64,000 nucleotides of DNA, taken from assembly GCA_963920665.1 (NCBI GenBank), contig OY987267.1, positions 10,974,001-11,038,000 of the forward strand, in the 5' to 3' direction. Shown piece after piece: positions 11,085-23,200 of the stretch; positions within the stretch are counted from its first letter, which is position 1; each line of letters starts with the position of its first letter. A program made the position numbers and the translations under genes. This DNA is from Straminergon stramineum. Lineage: Eukaryota > Streptophyta > Bryopsida > Hypnales > Calliergonaceae. The notes beneath the pieces are model-generated. The model searched no databases, was not told where the DNA came from, and worked only from the letters and a program-made list of their open reading frames with translations.

Positions 11085-12816
11085 CGAGAAAGAATAATGA
11101 ATGTTGTACATGAGTCAAGGATGCAAAATTTTAAGAAGAATTACTATTATTTATCATAATTACCATGTATAGTTGTTTGAGCAATTATAGACTAACTTCT
11201 AAAAGATTCTCATGTTATTAAACTCTCGAGGAGTCTATTTTAATAATTTCATCCTTTCTTGTTTTCAATATTTCAAAGAAAGAGATTTAGTTGTAGTCAA
11301 TATCTACCCTAATAGGTTTGAAATGAAGATCCTTTGCTTTTTTCTGCATATATGTTTTCTTTTTCATACATGTCAGGTCAACTTTAATGTTGGCTCAAGA
11401 CTTAAATTAATTGCACCCATAATCATCAATTTGCTAATGGAGTGTGCATTAATTGCCAACTTGATATTATCAAATTTCTAATTTTTGTTGGATCTCATTG
11501 GCAAGTAAAAGAAGATTTCAATGCACTTCAATATACATTATTTACACACATTATGACTAGATTATGAAATTTCAAAATAACATTTGTAGATGTACCTAAA
11601 ATTGTCTACTCAACTCTCATCTTTTGATTGTATACATGTTGTGTCATCATTATCTACATTTTTATTAGTGTTGCTTTCTGGTTCAAATTTAGGGGGCTCA
11701 TTTTGGGCAATGATGATTATAGATACATATGTACCTCAAAATTTTTGTGCTTTGTCATTATCAAAAATGAATTTTTGAATTTCCTAGAGTCAGAATTGCC
11801 TTTGTGTTAAGTTGATTGATGCTTTCATTTCTATGTGAGTGGGTAAAAGCTATAATTTAGGATTATTTTTCCCTTGGTGTCAATCTCAAAACAACCCAAA
11901 ACTTAAAGTTCAATGTTAAAAATTATTTTCTAGAAGTTAGAAACTTGCTTCTACGACTTTTCACAATCCTTTCCTAAAAAATTTCTTGACCAACAATTCC
12001 TATTTTCCTCTTTCAACTATTGTTCACTTCCATGTAGGACTATGAATTAAAAAAATTCACCATATCCTTTGTGTGAAAATACAAGTCTTGATTTCTTAAC
12101 CCTAAAAGGTTTGAGATGCCCATTTAGTTTGTAGCATGTTTTTTGGGTATATTTGACATACAAGGTGCATGTATTGACATACACAACACTTACAAAAGTT
12201 GAATTTTATGCTAAGTTGAATCCAATGACAAATGACACTTCCAATTTAAATAATTATTGCACCTCCTACATGTGTGAGCAATTGCAAAATGGGCATATAT
12301 TCTACATGTATGGTGCCATAAGATTTACATATTAAAATGACCTCCAAATGAAAAATGTTAGTTGCTAAATTTCCAATACTACAATATACGTCTTGCTACA
12401 TGTGAATACATACTTCATATTCTAAAAGTGAAATAGAAGATTACATACAGTACTAGTATGCCTTGTGCCGTTGCCACAGTCAAAATCAAAGTAAAAGTAT
12501 TTTTCTAATTTTTTTCTTCATAAAAACTTCAAAACTCAATAGCTTTCACACCATTGATCAAAATGCCACGAAACAAAGACCATGCCCCCCTCCTTGCCAA
12601 GTCCTTTTTGATGGTACCCAGAACACAACTGGGGGATGTATAGTCTATGAGATCTCAACATAACAAACAAACAAAACAAAACAAAACAACCAACCTAATT
12701 TAAGGTATGAATATGATCCCTATTAGACCTCTCAACCAATCACATCTTCACAATTCACCGAGACTTGGGACCTCATGAGAATAGGCCCTAAAATACACAA
12801 AAAGCTTGCCATTGGT
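11085..12816. other. AT-rich intergenic DNA
   Basis: No gene supported. There is a short simple repeat of AAACA/AAAAC units near 12,660-12,690. Open frames here are short and AT-driven. Confidence 0.55.
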
Positions 12817-13299
12817 TAGGGTGAACTAGCCCCCTCGCTTGTCGTTGGTGTGGATTGACCCCCTCACTCGTCCCCCCCCCAATCATTCTAAGGGTGCATG
12901 TAAAAAAAAACACTATTTTGTGCTTCATTAATTTATCTTATATACCTCTCTAATCTAGTTTGGGCCTTTGATTGCTAAAATGAATTCAAAATTTGCAAAT
13001 TTTATCATGTGTGACAAATAAAAAATTTCAGGATTTTCCCTTGGGGATGAGTGAGGGGGGTCAATTCACCTGGGCCCTCGCTTGTCCTCCCCAAGTCATT
13101 CCAGGGGTACATGTAATAAAAGCCCCCCTGCTTCATGCTTGATTGATTTTTCTAGAACGCCTAGCCTAGCGAATTTGGGGCTTCTGATTGCAAGTATGTA
13201 TTCCAGAATTTACAAATTTTATCATGTGTAGCAAATAAAAAATTTCAGCCTTTTCCCTCAGGGACGAGCGAGGGGGCCAGCCGGTTCACCCCGACCCTA
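12817..13299. mobile_element. Tandem or nested miniature elements with CCCCCTCGCTTGTC ends
   Basis: The outer left end TAGGGTGAACTAGCCCCC and the outer right end (GGGGGCCAGCCGGTTCACCC then CGACCCTA) are approximate inverted repeats. Inside, ATTGACCCCCTCACTCGTCC (from about 12,855) pairs with GGATGAGTGAGGGGGGTCAAT (to about 13,068), and a second similar unit follows at 13,070-13,290. Each unit carries the same core, with TTGATTGC or CTGATTGC, AATTTACAAATTTTATCATGTG-type and CAAATAAAAAATTTCA blocks. A diverged relative is at about 4,138-4,337. Confidence 0.62.
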
Positions 13300-14280
13300 C
13301 CATCCGTGGGTGTGGCAGCCCGTTCGGGCCGCCCAAAGCGCCGACCTTGTCTTTCTCTCTACCTTACCAGACTGCCTCCATTGTCAGAGTTTCCATCGCT
13401 ACCACTTGTCGTGAAGCCCACTAACTTACAGCCTCTCACTCTGCAAGCATTGCCCAAGTCACACTGCTCAGTTCCACCAGTTGTCAAAGAAATGATCTCC
13501 TTTGACATTGCAGGAACTGCAGCTCACTCATTCTGTCTCTCTGTCTCTCTCTCTCCAATGAACGCCCTGCCGTTGGGTTTGATTGAAGAAGAATCGCTCT
13601 GCCAAAGCGCACGATGCTTCAGCCGCTGTCCCATTAATGAAGAAAATTTCAATTGACACCTTTTGGATAGCCATTCTGGGATAGATTCAGGGGCTCGGAA
13701 GCTTAGAGCATATAGTTGCGAAGTTTCGGTCAGGGGTGGACTTTTCTCTTGGAGAGAAAAATTGTGCAAAATTTTGTGTGGGTTCTGGATCTGCATTGGG
13801 TTATGGAGTGAGTTGTGGAGTGGGTGCACCTGCCTGTTGTATCAAAGGAGCGACCCTCAACAGGATCTTTTGTGTGTTGGGATTCTGTTCATTTGCATAC
13901 TCTAGTTTTTTTTATCAAAGAGTAACCCAATGTGACCAAGCCTCATTGGTCTGACATGAAGGTCGCCAGAGGCCGCATCGGATCTGTTTCTCCTATACCC
14001 CATGTGAAAAACGCAGCTGTAATGGTAGCTTTGGCTTGAGGATTTCTATTACCAGGTGCTGATCGATTCTTTGGTGCGATTCATCTCCTTCTGACCAATT
14101 CGTACAAATAAGATCGATCCTCTGAGACTCTCCTTTCTGCAGAGAGACAGAAAGTTCTGAGCCCTCGTTGATGTTTTATGAGTTGAACGCCACGTCCTGT
14201 ACTAGATCGAAACGAATGCGAGACCATTTCAAACCGGGGTCAGTGTCTTGAGTCTCGGGTGAAGAGACCAGCAGTCGAAG
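13300..14280 (+). promoter_or_regulatory. Probable promoter and 5' leader of the USP-like kinase gene
   Basis: GC content rises sharply relative to the DNA to the left. A (CT)n-rich tract lies at about 13,530-13,557 (TCTGTCTCTCTGTCTCTCTC type), common near plant transcription starts. An in-frame TGA at 14,249-14,251 closes the frame upstream of the main ATG. The open frames here, including one at 13,306-13,656, show no recognisable domain, so I treat the stretch as promoter plus leader. The transcription start is unknown. Confidence 0.45.
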
Positions 14281-14327
14281 ATGCAGGGGAGGAAGTGTCG
14301 TATATGAGAACAGGCTTTGGAGCATGA
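14281..14327 (+). promoter_or_regulatory. Two chained upstream ORFs ending on the main start codon
   Basis: uORF 1 is 14281-14307 (eight codons plus TGA). Its stop shares an ATGA tetranucleotide (14304-14307) with the start of uORF 2, 14304-14327 (seven codons plus TGA). The stop of uORF 2 in turn shares an ATGA (14324-14327) with the start codon of the kinase at 14324. Such overlaps could permit termination-reinitiation or damp translation. This matters only if transcription begins upstream of 14281, which the sequence alone does not prove. Confidence 0.5.
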
Positions 14328-17300
14328 CGACTAACGTGGATGTGAACCGCGACTGGCCTTCTGCTCATCCCTACGAAGTGTTGGCGTATGAGAAGGTGTT
14401 GGTGGTGCTGGACGGTTCACGGCAGATCACCAAGTATGCGCTTGAATGGGTTCTTGACAATGTGTTGGTTCCTCCCGGGGAATCTATCTCCCTCGTGGCT
14501 CTGTACTCACCGGGTAGCTACGGTATGTGTGCTGCACTATCTCTATGGAATTCCGGGCCCGTTTGAGCTTCATGTTTGCGCTTGACATTCTTAAGATCGC
14601 CAGGACTGATGCCAGTGTGCGCATCTTATATCGGGAGGTCTAGTTTAGTTTTAGACATGTCGTTCTTTGCTGGAATGTAGAATTTTTTGGGACAGGCATA
14701 TATCAAGGTAGTATTGGACATGGAAGGGAGAGTTTTCTCGTGCTTGAAACTTTTTGAGGTTTTGAATGGGGTTGTCTTTGCTTTTTGATGTGGTGTTATG
14801 GAGCTCAGTGAGGGCACTTTAGGGCTGCTATCCTGTCCATGCTATTGTGCAGCTCAATGGAATCCCGGAATGTTTTGTGCACACAATTGAATTTCTTTTG
14901 CCACAGTAATCCGCCGACATCCAATTCTGGGAGGTTTAGTTCTAGCAGAGTGTCTTTCTTTTGCTTGCGGTGGGCGTTATGTAGAATTTTTTGTGACACG
15001 TCCTTCATGAAGTGAGCTAGCGTTGGCCATGGAAGGAAGAGCTTTACTGTGCTTGAAACTCTCCATTTTAGAGGCTTTGAATCGGAATGTCTTTGTTTTT
15101 GTTGTAGTCTTGTGGAGCTCGTCAAGGGGGCACTTTAGGTCTGCTATTCTCTCCATGTTCTGATCACCACATTTGACAGTGGTGAGAGTGCATTTGAGAG
15201 AACACTCGGTGCTTGTTCTATGAAGAGAATGCACCAGAGGTGATAATTTTAGATGTAGTTGTCCTTGAGCAGCATTTGTACCGGTTGTACATAGGTTTTG
15301 GCAAGAGGCCGTGCAAACATGGTATTCATTGTACACTTTGGGTCCCCTAGAGTCCCGCTCTTTTCTACCGACAACGCCTTCTCAGGGCAGCTGTTGATAA
15401 TGCATGTGTATGGCTCAGACCGGTGGTATTGTTGCAGGTCATGTGCGAAGAATATGGGGGTTTCCCATGTCCCTACAGATACTGGGAAAGGATTGCGCAT
15501 CAAGTCGGATTCTTCGCAGTGTGATTGATCCCTCGAGAGCAACGAAAGAGGTGGATGAGGAAATTTACGATGCTTGTGTTTCCATGACCCTGCAGTTTCA
15601 GTCACAGTGCGATCAGAAGAAGGTATGTACTATCGTGTTGCCTCTTTCTATTGTGTTTAGACTGGTCTTCATGAAGCGCGTTTACTTCGAGAGAGTGGAT
15701 GAAGTTGTTTAATAGTGAACCTATGTTGTATCTGCAGATTACCTTCAACGTGAAGGTTCAAGAAGTTGGTGGTCAAGAGACTGTGGCTACAGAAGCGAAG
15801 AAACTAGGTGCCACTTGCGTTGTTTTTGACAGGTAAGTGGTTCTCTCACGGCCCTACCTGAAAATGTAGTCGATGACAGTTGTTGCCTTAGGGTTCACCA
15901 GGTTTGCATTGATCAGCCGTTTTGTTCATATCTTTTTACACCTTCGGCTTTTCTCACTATCTTGCACCCAACCCTCTCTAATGACACTGCGTCGGGGGAA
16001 CAAATAGGCTATTAGCACTCATCTATGTTCATAACTGGACAAGTGGAGCTTGTTCAAGGAGTTTTTTACTCAACAGGACTGATTCTAAGGATATTGAGAG
16101 GGAAAGTGCAATCACAGAGAGGATGTTGGCTTTTAATGCAAGATTATGTAAATAGAAGTAATTGAATTTAAGATCTCAGATGTACCCATACTGAACCATT
16201 CAGGCATTTGAAGAAAGAAGCGAAGGTTTGCATGAACCTCCTGCACTGCAACATCGTGATTGTGAAGCCCTCAGAGCCCAAGTTACTGCGACTGAATCTG
16301 AAGCAAAACTCTCAGTCATCTGAGCCTTCAACTTTGCTCTCTCGGCCACATTCCACAACTTCAGTCCAAAACGTTTTAGAGATAACTGCAGCTTCAAATC
16401 AGCCAATGCCGTTGTCCAGAAACAGCTTTCCACATCTGAAATCAAGCTCACTTTTAAGTAGCCCGGAGGAAGTCATGACACCCTTCACTCCTCTGGAGGA
16501 TTCGAGCACTTCGTCGAAATCAAGCTCCGACAGTTCACCGTGCAAAGCATTGGATCCTCTTTCAAACAACCTTGTGAGCGGTGAGGTCATTTTGGAGATG
16601 GGAACAGGAGGGGTTCTTGAAAAGGGTGCTTCTTTTAGAGCCTTCTACCCTGACATAGACGATGGAATTCTCGTGCCTGATTTGTTGAGCTCGGATTCCT
16701 CGCCAAGCAACGTGTTGCGCAAATTTAAGCAAGAAAACTTGAGAGTATCGACAGACCACTCTGAACCACCCGCAGGTACTGCGGAGAATCTCTCTAAGCT
16801 CTTTGAGTTTACTTGCTGTTGTCTCTAGTTTTTGTATGAATCCCGCTCATATGCTCGTCACTGAAATTAGAGACTCCATTAATAATACGATACATTAGAA
16901 TCTCCATTGACCATACAGGTGAACTTTGATTTGTGGTCAGTGTGTAAACTCTTCATCTGCGAACATTTAGCTTTTTGCAATTGATTTTTAACTTAAACAC
17001 AGACCGAATGTGCAAAATTTTATATGAAACAAGTTTCTCGATTGTTGTAGGGAAAGGCTCAAAGTGAATGGAGCCTCTTCCTTGTTGTATGGTGAATGGA
17101 GACTTTACATTATTTTTGTGGTGTGAACAGGTAGCATAGATATTGTACAGTCTAGAGAAGGGACTCTACCATTGAGGACAAGGTCCAGAGATGGTTCAAG
17201 AAAAAGCTCCCGAGTCCACTCTCGGAGCGGGTCACCGTCGTCGTTGGAGAATATTAGCAAGCGGGAGCCCTTTCAGAGTGAAGCTCCAGGACCTCCGCCA

Positions 17301-19562
17301 TTGTGTTTTTTATGCCAACATAAGGCTCCTTGTTTTGGGAGACCTCCTCAGAGTTTCAGCTACAGGGAGCTGCAGGTTGCAACTGCCGGATTCTCCCGGT
17401 CAAACTTTTTAGCAGAGGGTGGCTATGGCTATGTTCATCAGGGAATTCTCCCAGACGGACAGGCCATTGCAGTGAAGCAGTATAAGCTGGCTAGTACTCA
17501 AGGTGATAAGGAGTTTTGTGCCGAGGTAGAAATCTTAAGCTGTGCGCAACATCGGAATGTGGTGACGCTCATTGGATTTTGTATCGAGGGGAAGAGGCGC
17601 CTGCTTGTTTATGAGTTCATTTGTAACGGATCTTTAGACGGCCATCTTTATGGTAAGTCTGGGATGACTTTTTTTCTTTTTGAAGTTTTTTCCTCTTCAA
17701 CACTTAGTCCAGTCTATTGCTAGATTTGCTCCTACTCCCTCAGTTCATTTGCAATGGATCTTTAGAAGGCTATCTGTTTGGTAAGTCTGGAATCTCATTT
17801 TTTCAGAGAAGATTTTTTTTCTTCAACGCACAGTTCAGTTTAACGCTAGATTTGCTGTTACTCACTACTAGTTCTTTTTTTTTGCAGGTCATTCTGGTAC
17901 TGGAGAGCATGAGAAACCCGTCTTGGAATGGAGTTCACGTTACAAAATAGCGCTTGGAGCTGCGCGTGGGCTAAGATATTTGCATGAGGAGTGTCGGGTT
18001 GGGTGCATAGTGCACAGGGACTTGCGTCCCAACAATATCCTGCTCACTCATGACTTTGAACCCATGGTATGTGTAGACGCATCTGCGCTTTTGAAGTGTG
18101 ATGTCGAGACTTTGGCTTGTAAATGTTTTTGGAGTGCTTATGGAAGTGTTTGCAGTAATCCAGGTTGGAGACTTTGGACTTGCAAGGTGGCAGCCAGATG
18201 GACATTGTGGTGTGGAGACCAGGGTTATTGGCACTTTTGGGTATGTGATCGTCACTTGAATTTCATGTTTTTCTGTGTTTGAATCTTCTGTTTTTTGTTT
18301 TTGTTTTTGTTATTGTTTTTCCTGCCTATTCCAACTGTGTTGCATTATTCTGAAGTCCTGGATTTCTTTTCTCGTTGTGGATTGGATTATAGGTACTTGG
18401 CTCCTGAATATACCCAGCATGGGCAGGTCACAGACAAGGCAGACGTCTACTCATTTGGTGTTGTTCTTTTGGAGCTTATAACGGGTCGCAAAGCAATTGA
18501 TATCAAGCGACCTAAAGGAGAGCAATGCTTAACAGAATGGGTAAGTCTAGTTGAATTGATCGCTTAAGGCCATTCAATAATGGTGCGATTCCTCTCCTTT
18601 CTTTCTCATTAGATTGCAAATTCAGTCTTGGGTAGTCATGACGTTTATAGGGTTCTTATGAATGCATTCTGCTTGTACGCTAAGGTAAGAGATCCTATTT
18701 GTGCCGCTACGTATCATTAGTGTACATTTCGAATTATCAAATATACTCTATTGACACAGTGTGGCTACTAAATGTGCCAAGTAGGGTCTCTTACCTTCGC
18801 AATCATAATCGATATTCACCCTAACTTGCTATTATTTGTGCAGGCCCGAACTTTGCTGGAGGAGAGAGGCACCCTCCCTATTGATCCACGCCTAGAAAAT
18901 CGATTCTCAGTCAAAGAATTGAACAGCATGTTAAACGCTGCTTCATGTTGTATTTGCAGGGATCCCTCAGTGCGACCTCGTATGGCACAGGTTGGTGACT
19001 GCATATTCTATGGTTCACATTAGTTTGATGATCTAAATGAATGCTTTGTCTTCCTCGTTACTCAGATACTTAAATTCATGGTGCCTTACTGTGTAACCCT
19101 AATTGTGTCAACTTTGTTGTTTTAGAAACCCAAGACTCTCTACTTACACTCAATTCTGATGTCGTTGTTTAGGTCTTGAAGATGCTTGAAGGAGAGATGA
19201 TGTTTCGTGAATATAGCTCTCCGGCTGCGGTTTACTTTGCTGAAAGACAGAATAGCAATCACATGAATTATTATTCAACTGCTGGATCTAGTGCTCAAGA
19301 TAAGGTGACGTCTCCGAATTATTTCAGCCCTCAAAGTGACGACAGTTCAACCTACGCTTCCCCCGTCGGAAACGACGGGAACTTGTCATTTGGTCCCATG
19401 TTATTAAGTGCAAGGACGAAGCAAAATCTTGTCAAGAAGGACTCAATTAGAAAGATGCCGATGGTATCTTCCTACATTGGCGAAGATGGGAAAAGCCTGA
19501 GCTATGAAGCTTTGAGGGCTGCATACTTGGAGAAGGTTGGTTTACATCACGTTATAGCTTAG
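14324..19562 (+). CDS. USP-like domain receptor-like cytoplasmic kinase, 10 exons, 837 aa
   Basis: Predicted Ser/Thr kinase of the plant family that joins an N-terminal adenine-nucleotide alpha-hydrolase (USP)-like domain to a kinase domain, as in Arabidopsis At3g13690 and the 'inactive protein kinase SELMODRAFT_444075' group. No signal peptide or membrane segment is visible, so it is probably cytoplasmic. Exons: 14324-14522, 15438-15622, 15738-15832, 16204-16775, 17131-17652, 17888-18066, 18164-18240, 18393-18540, 18844-18990, 19173-19562. All introns are GT-AG and all phases agree. Residues 20-180 form the USP-like domain ([10 protein letters not shown] near the start, LLRLNL at its end), 180-400 a Ser-rich linker, 404-420 the conserved [15 protein letters not shown] motif, and about 426-716 the kinase. 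Key residues: glycine loop EGGYGYV (446-452), Lys466, Glu482, HRD (567-569), DFG (587-589), APE (613-615). The catalytic set is intact, so activity is plausible despite the family name. The start is supported by an upstream in-frame stop. The last exon could hide a further splice after YLEK. Confidence 0.9.
17616..17871 (+). repeat. 128-bp tandem duplication across an exon 5 splice donor
   Basis: 17616-17743 and 17744-17871 are two diverged copies with the same spacing throughout: TTCATTTG at 17616/17744, GGTAAGTCTGG with its GT at 17653/17781, and CTAGATTTGCT in both tails. The unit contains the last 37 bases of exon 5 plus 91 bases of intron. The second copy carries its own CTCCCTCAG acceptor and GTAAGT donor and encodes the related stretch [13 protein letters not shown]. 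Including it as an extra 37-base exon would shift the frame, so it is probably a pseudo-exon. Confidence 0.85.
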
Positions 19563-20162
19563 TGTACGAGAGTTTCCAACTTGGGAAGGATTTAGAATTC
19601 CCATTTCTGGGATTTAGAATTCCCAATTTTGGCTTCAATTTGGACTGGAGTGACAACATCAAATAGTGCTCAACAGAAGTGTGTTGAGAGCGAATTTTGG
19701 GAGCCTTGTGAATTCTGAATTTGGCTCTTCGTCATTTTGTTTTTATTAATTTTGCACGAGTGTGGCAATGTTGCACATTTCTTTGGCAACAAAGTTTCAT
19801 GTGTGGAGGACATGATGGGAGGTGTGTTTGTAGATAAACCTCTTGCTCTCATCCCTACTAGAGATTACCTTTTGCATTCCTGGCTACCGATATATCTTGG
19901 CTTAGCCAAGTTCTATGTGAGGAAACATACGGGTTTTTAATATAATTCTCTGCCGATCCTGAAGCTATCTACTCCTGTACAGTACAGTGGTTTGGAACGT
20001 GTCAGGAATTTTCGAAGTCACTGGGTATAGTTAGTGCTGATCATGAAGTATGCACTGGTTTGATGTTTCCGCGACAATCTTTAAGATAAAGAAATTCTTA
20101 CAGTGATGGTCCAGGTTTTTCTGTAACCCTAACTCGCGTCTTTCATACTTTGTGGAGCATGT
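19563..20162 (+). other. Probable 3' UTR of the USP-like kinase gene
   Basis: Follows the stop codon without a new recognisable coding region. A small tandem repeat of GGGATTTAGAATTCCCA type lies at about 19,589-19,634. The frame at 19,737-19,940 lacks any recognisable domain. The 3' end of the transcript is not determinable here. Confidence 0.4.
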
Positions 20163-20252
20163 CTTGGCGATCTTTTGATTGGGTTTGCGTCCTTGCGAAG
20201 TTCACAATCAATGACTTCGCAAGGACGCAAACCCAATCAAAAGATCGCCAAG
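20163..20252. repeat. Perfect hairpin, 39-bp arms and 12-base loop
   Basis: 20163-20201 (begins CTTGGCGATCTTTTGATTGG) is the exact reverse complement of 20214-20252, separated by 20202-20213. There is no mismatch in 39 pairs, so the structure is young or maintained. An 8-bp direct repeat TTTGTGGA sits just outside: 20149-20156 on the left (six bases from the arm) and 20253-20260 directly abutting the right arm. It lies about 600 bases past the kinase stop, possibly inside its 3' UTR. I see no transposon-type terminus. A short-range template-switch mutation, a small-RNA-generating foldback or an assembly artefact could each explain it. Confidence 0.92.
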
Positions 20253-20260
20253 TTTGTGGA

Positions 20261-23200
20261 CTTCTGAGTGTTATGTTTCATTTTAATGGATAGATGGATA
20301 TTTTATGTGGCAAGCGAATTTGCAAGGCATTTGTTACAGATTTTATGTATTCTAGAACTTTTTGAGGCTTATCGAACCTACAGCTATTGAGGCGTTAATC
20401 TAGACTTTCTCTCAAATCTCATCGTTTCATGGTGCATGAGAACCTCCCGAGAATTTAGAAGGGATTTACGGGTTTGAATCTTGATTGTCTTGTTGCTCTT
20501 CCTTCTGCATAGCATATCGTAGCAATTCAGCACTGTGATGGATTTCCAACTGTTACAGTACCACTGAAATCTTGTACCAGTATGGAATGTGTAAGGCAGG
20601 TACACTTACCTTCTGTGAAGGTTCACTTTTTAATCTGTGAAGCTGAACATTGTCTTGGAAATGTTGTATTTATGAATCAGTCCTTGTATCCTAGATACAA
20701 CACTTGACATGGAGCTTGTAGATGTTGCATGGAGACTTGGGAGATCACATATGCCGAAAGCCTTAAGCCTTAGAGAAACGTCAATTTTGTTAAATTGGTG
20801 ATTTTCCATTACTTCGGTGCAGTTCAGGTTACACAGCTTGAAACCTAAATGTATACTTACCCTAGTTTGTGTTGTGAAACTAGACCATTGTGCAGATATA
20901 TGTCACAATGTTTGGCTTGTGGAGTATCTCCAATTTAACAAAATTGATGTTGAGATTAGGAATGAACATTAAGTAGCATATCTACAATAAGTAACTTAAA
21001 TAACTTGATGTCAATTGACATTCTTGTTATGCCCAATTATTTGTCCCTACTCAATTGCAACCCCTAGTTTTGTGCTCTAATACTTTCTAGTATAGCTCAA
21101 AATGTGAAGAAAGGATTAGCATTATTTGTAAGAACATCAATGTGGAATTAGGGCTGAAAGGGTTGGAATTGGGTTATCGAGTCACCATTTTATACCTTCA
21201 TTGAACACCTCCAAGCATTTTTTATAAATGGTAGAAGGTTTGTTCATTATTCCATGACCTAGAAGGGAGCTTTTGGATTACATTGCAATCAATGAAAAAA
21301 ATCACATTAGAATCAAAATGGACTTGAATAGTCTTTATGCTTTTGCTTTAATTTGACTATCTAGAATTTATCTATTTTTTTACGAAATAAGATTGACCAA
21401 AATACATGTGAAAATTCTTTGATTTGCCTTTCTATAGGAAAAAATTAATTTTACATCAAATCAATCAAAATATGTGGCAATCAAAGGAATTACAATGGGT
21501 CATCTTTCCTAATGAGAGGCAATTTTGCTCCAACTCTTCAATGCTTGGTTAGACAAAAGTCATTTGGGAAACCTCAAATACATTTTTACTTTATTGACTC
21601 CAAAACGAAAAAGAAGAGCCTTTGTATTGATAGAAGCTACATTAAGTGAAGATGTTTGAGAGCCACAATAATATACTAGAGCCACTTTGTAACATTCTTG
21701 CTTGCTTTTTTCATGCAAGTAAAAGTGAATTTTATTGTGAAATGATCACAAATGTCATCTATTTTTCAAGTGTAAATGTTGGTGGACATGCACTTATAAG
21801 TTATAGTATTATGGTACATGCACCTATTGGCAAACTTGTTCCTAAAATCGATCCTCGTAGATGCTTGTCTAATGTGAAATCTTTATTCATAAGAGTCTTT
21901 GGTCTTTTCCTTGTACATTGGCTTTTAAACATCTTGAGAAATTAGAGTTTATTCATACACAATCCAAAAATTACCTAAAGTAAAAGAAAAGAAAAGAAAA
22001 GAAAATCTCTTTTCATATAGTTCAACAAGTTATCTTTTCCATAGCCATTTTATACAATAATATGGACAAATTCCTTATTAGAGTGATTTTCAATCTCAAA
22101 CACTTCAAAGATTACTTGCTACAGTTCCATTCACTTCACAAAAACATCATTGTTTCACTTAGAAAGAGTGTCATTATTATTCTCAACAATGGTATCATTT
22201 CACTAAACAATGATATTATCTTTACATAGAATATATACATTGAAAGATTGAAATTATAGTATGAAAGATTGTCTTTTCATTCTATAATTTCACATCACTA
22301 TTCTTATGAACATCTGATCATAAAGGAAAATGTTTGAAGTCCATAAATCTCTCATTCTCCCCTAGAATGTAGGACATTGTTAGAACAAAAGGTGTTGGGA
22401 TTCAAGTACTCATGTGAGATCTCTATGAAGTGTCTTTCTAAACATTGATCTTGATTTTAAGAGGGTTTGCAATATTGAGACATTTATTCATCGATTTTAG
22501 TTCAATGACAAATAGAAATTGCATCAAAACTACTATAATCCATATTGTTCAAACTTTTACTACATTATTATAAATTTTTTTAAGTTGGCATTGGGAGTGC
22601 TCTAGCAATTTTCCACACTAAATTTCACTATTGTCTCATTGAAATCTCTAAATTGTATTCATGTGTTAGAGGGAGCTTTTAATTCAAGGACGGTTAACCT
22701 TGAAAGGAATAAGCATATAAACACTCTTCAAACTTCAAAACCCATTTGTCATGTATGCTTCCTTTTTGCCACTCTATTAGTAGAAAACAATGTTATAGTC
22801 AACAAAAACTAGCTGACATTTTCTGTGTTTTTTGCCAAAAACAAAATATTTGCAATGACTACAACACCGTTTTCAAAAATTTGTGTTCCATGAAACATAG
22901 TTTTATAAAAACATCAATAGATTTTTGTTGTCTATAATATTATTTTCTACTAGTGCTTTATGAGCATGAATATTTTTTTGTTATTTTTCAAAGATGAAAT
23001 GGAATATGTTTTCTATCAGTCATGAAAATTTCAGATATTTTGTGAAAATTTGAAATTATCTTAAATATTTGAATATAATTGAAAAATTTATATCAAATTA
23101 TCAAAAAATGTGCTTGAAAAATCAAATTTTGTCTATGTAGGTATACTTTACACTATAGAGCATCATAATGTAAATGAAGTTATTGCATCTTTCTTAGATT

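Noticed and set aside
13306..13656. 116-codon open frame upstream of the USP-like kinase
   Set aside because: It lies in a probable leader or promoter, shows no domain and covers a (CT)n tract. Better explained as noncoding.
17744..17780. Second copy of the exon 5 end as a normal cassette exon
   Set aside because: Including it adds 37 bases and shifts the frame of the kinase domain, so I treat it as a duplicated pseudo-exon.
21983..22006. CRISPR-like or regularly spaced repeat
   Set aside because: It is a pure (AAAAG)n microsatellite without spacers.
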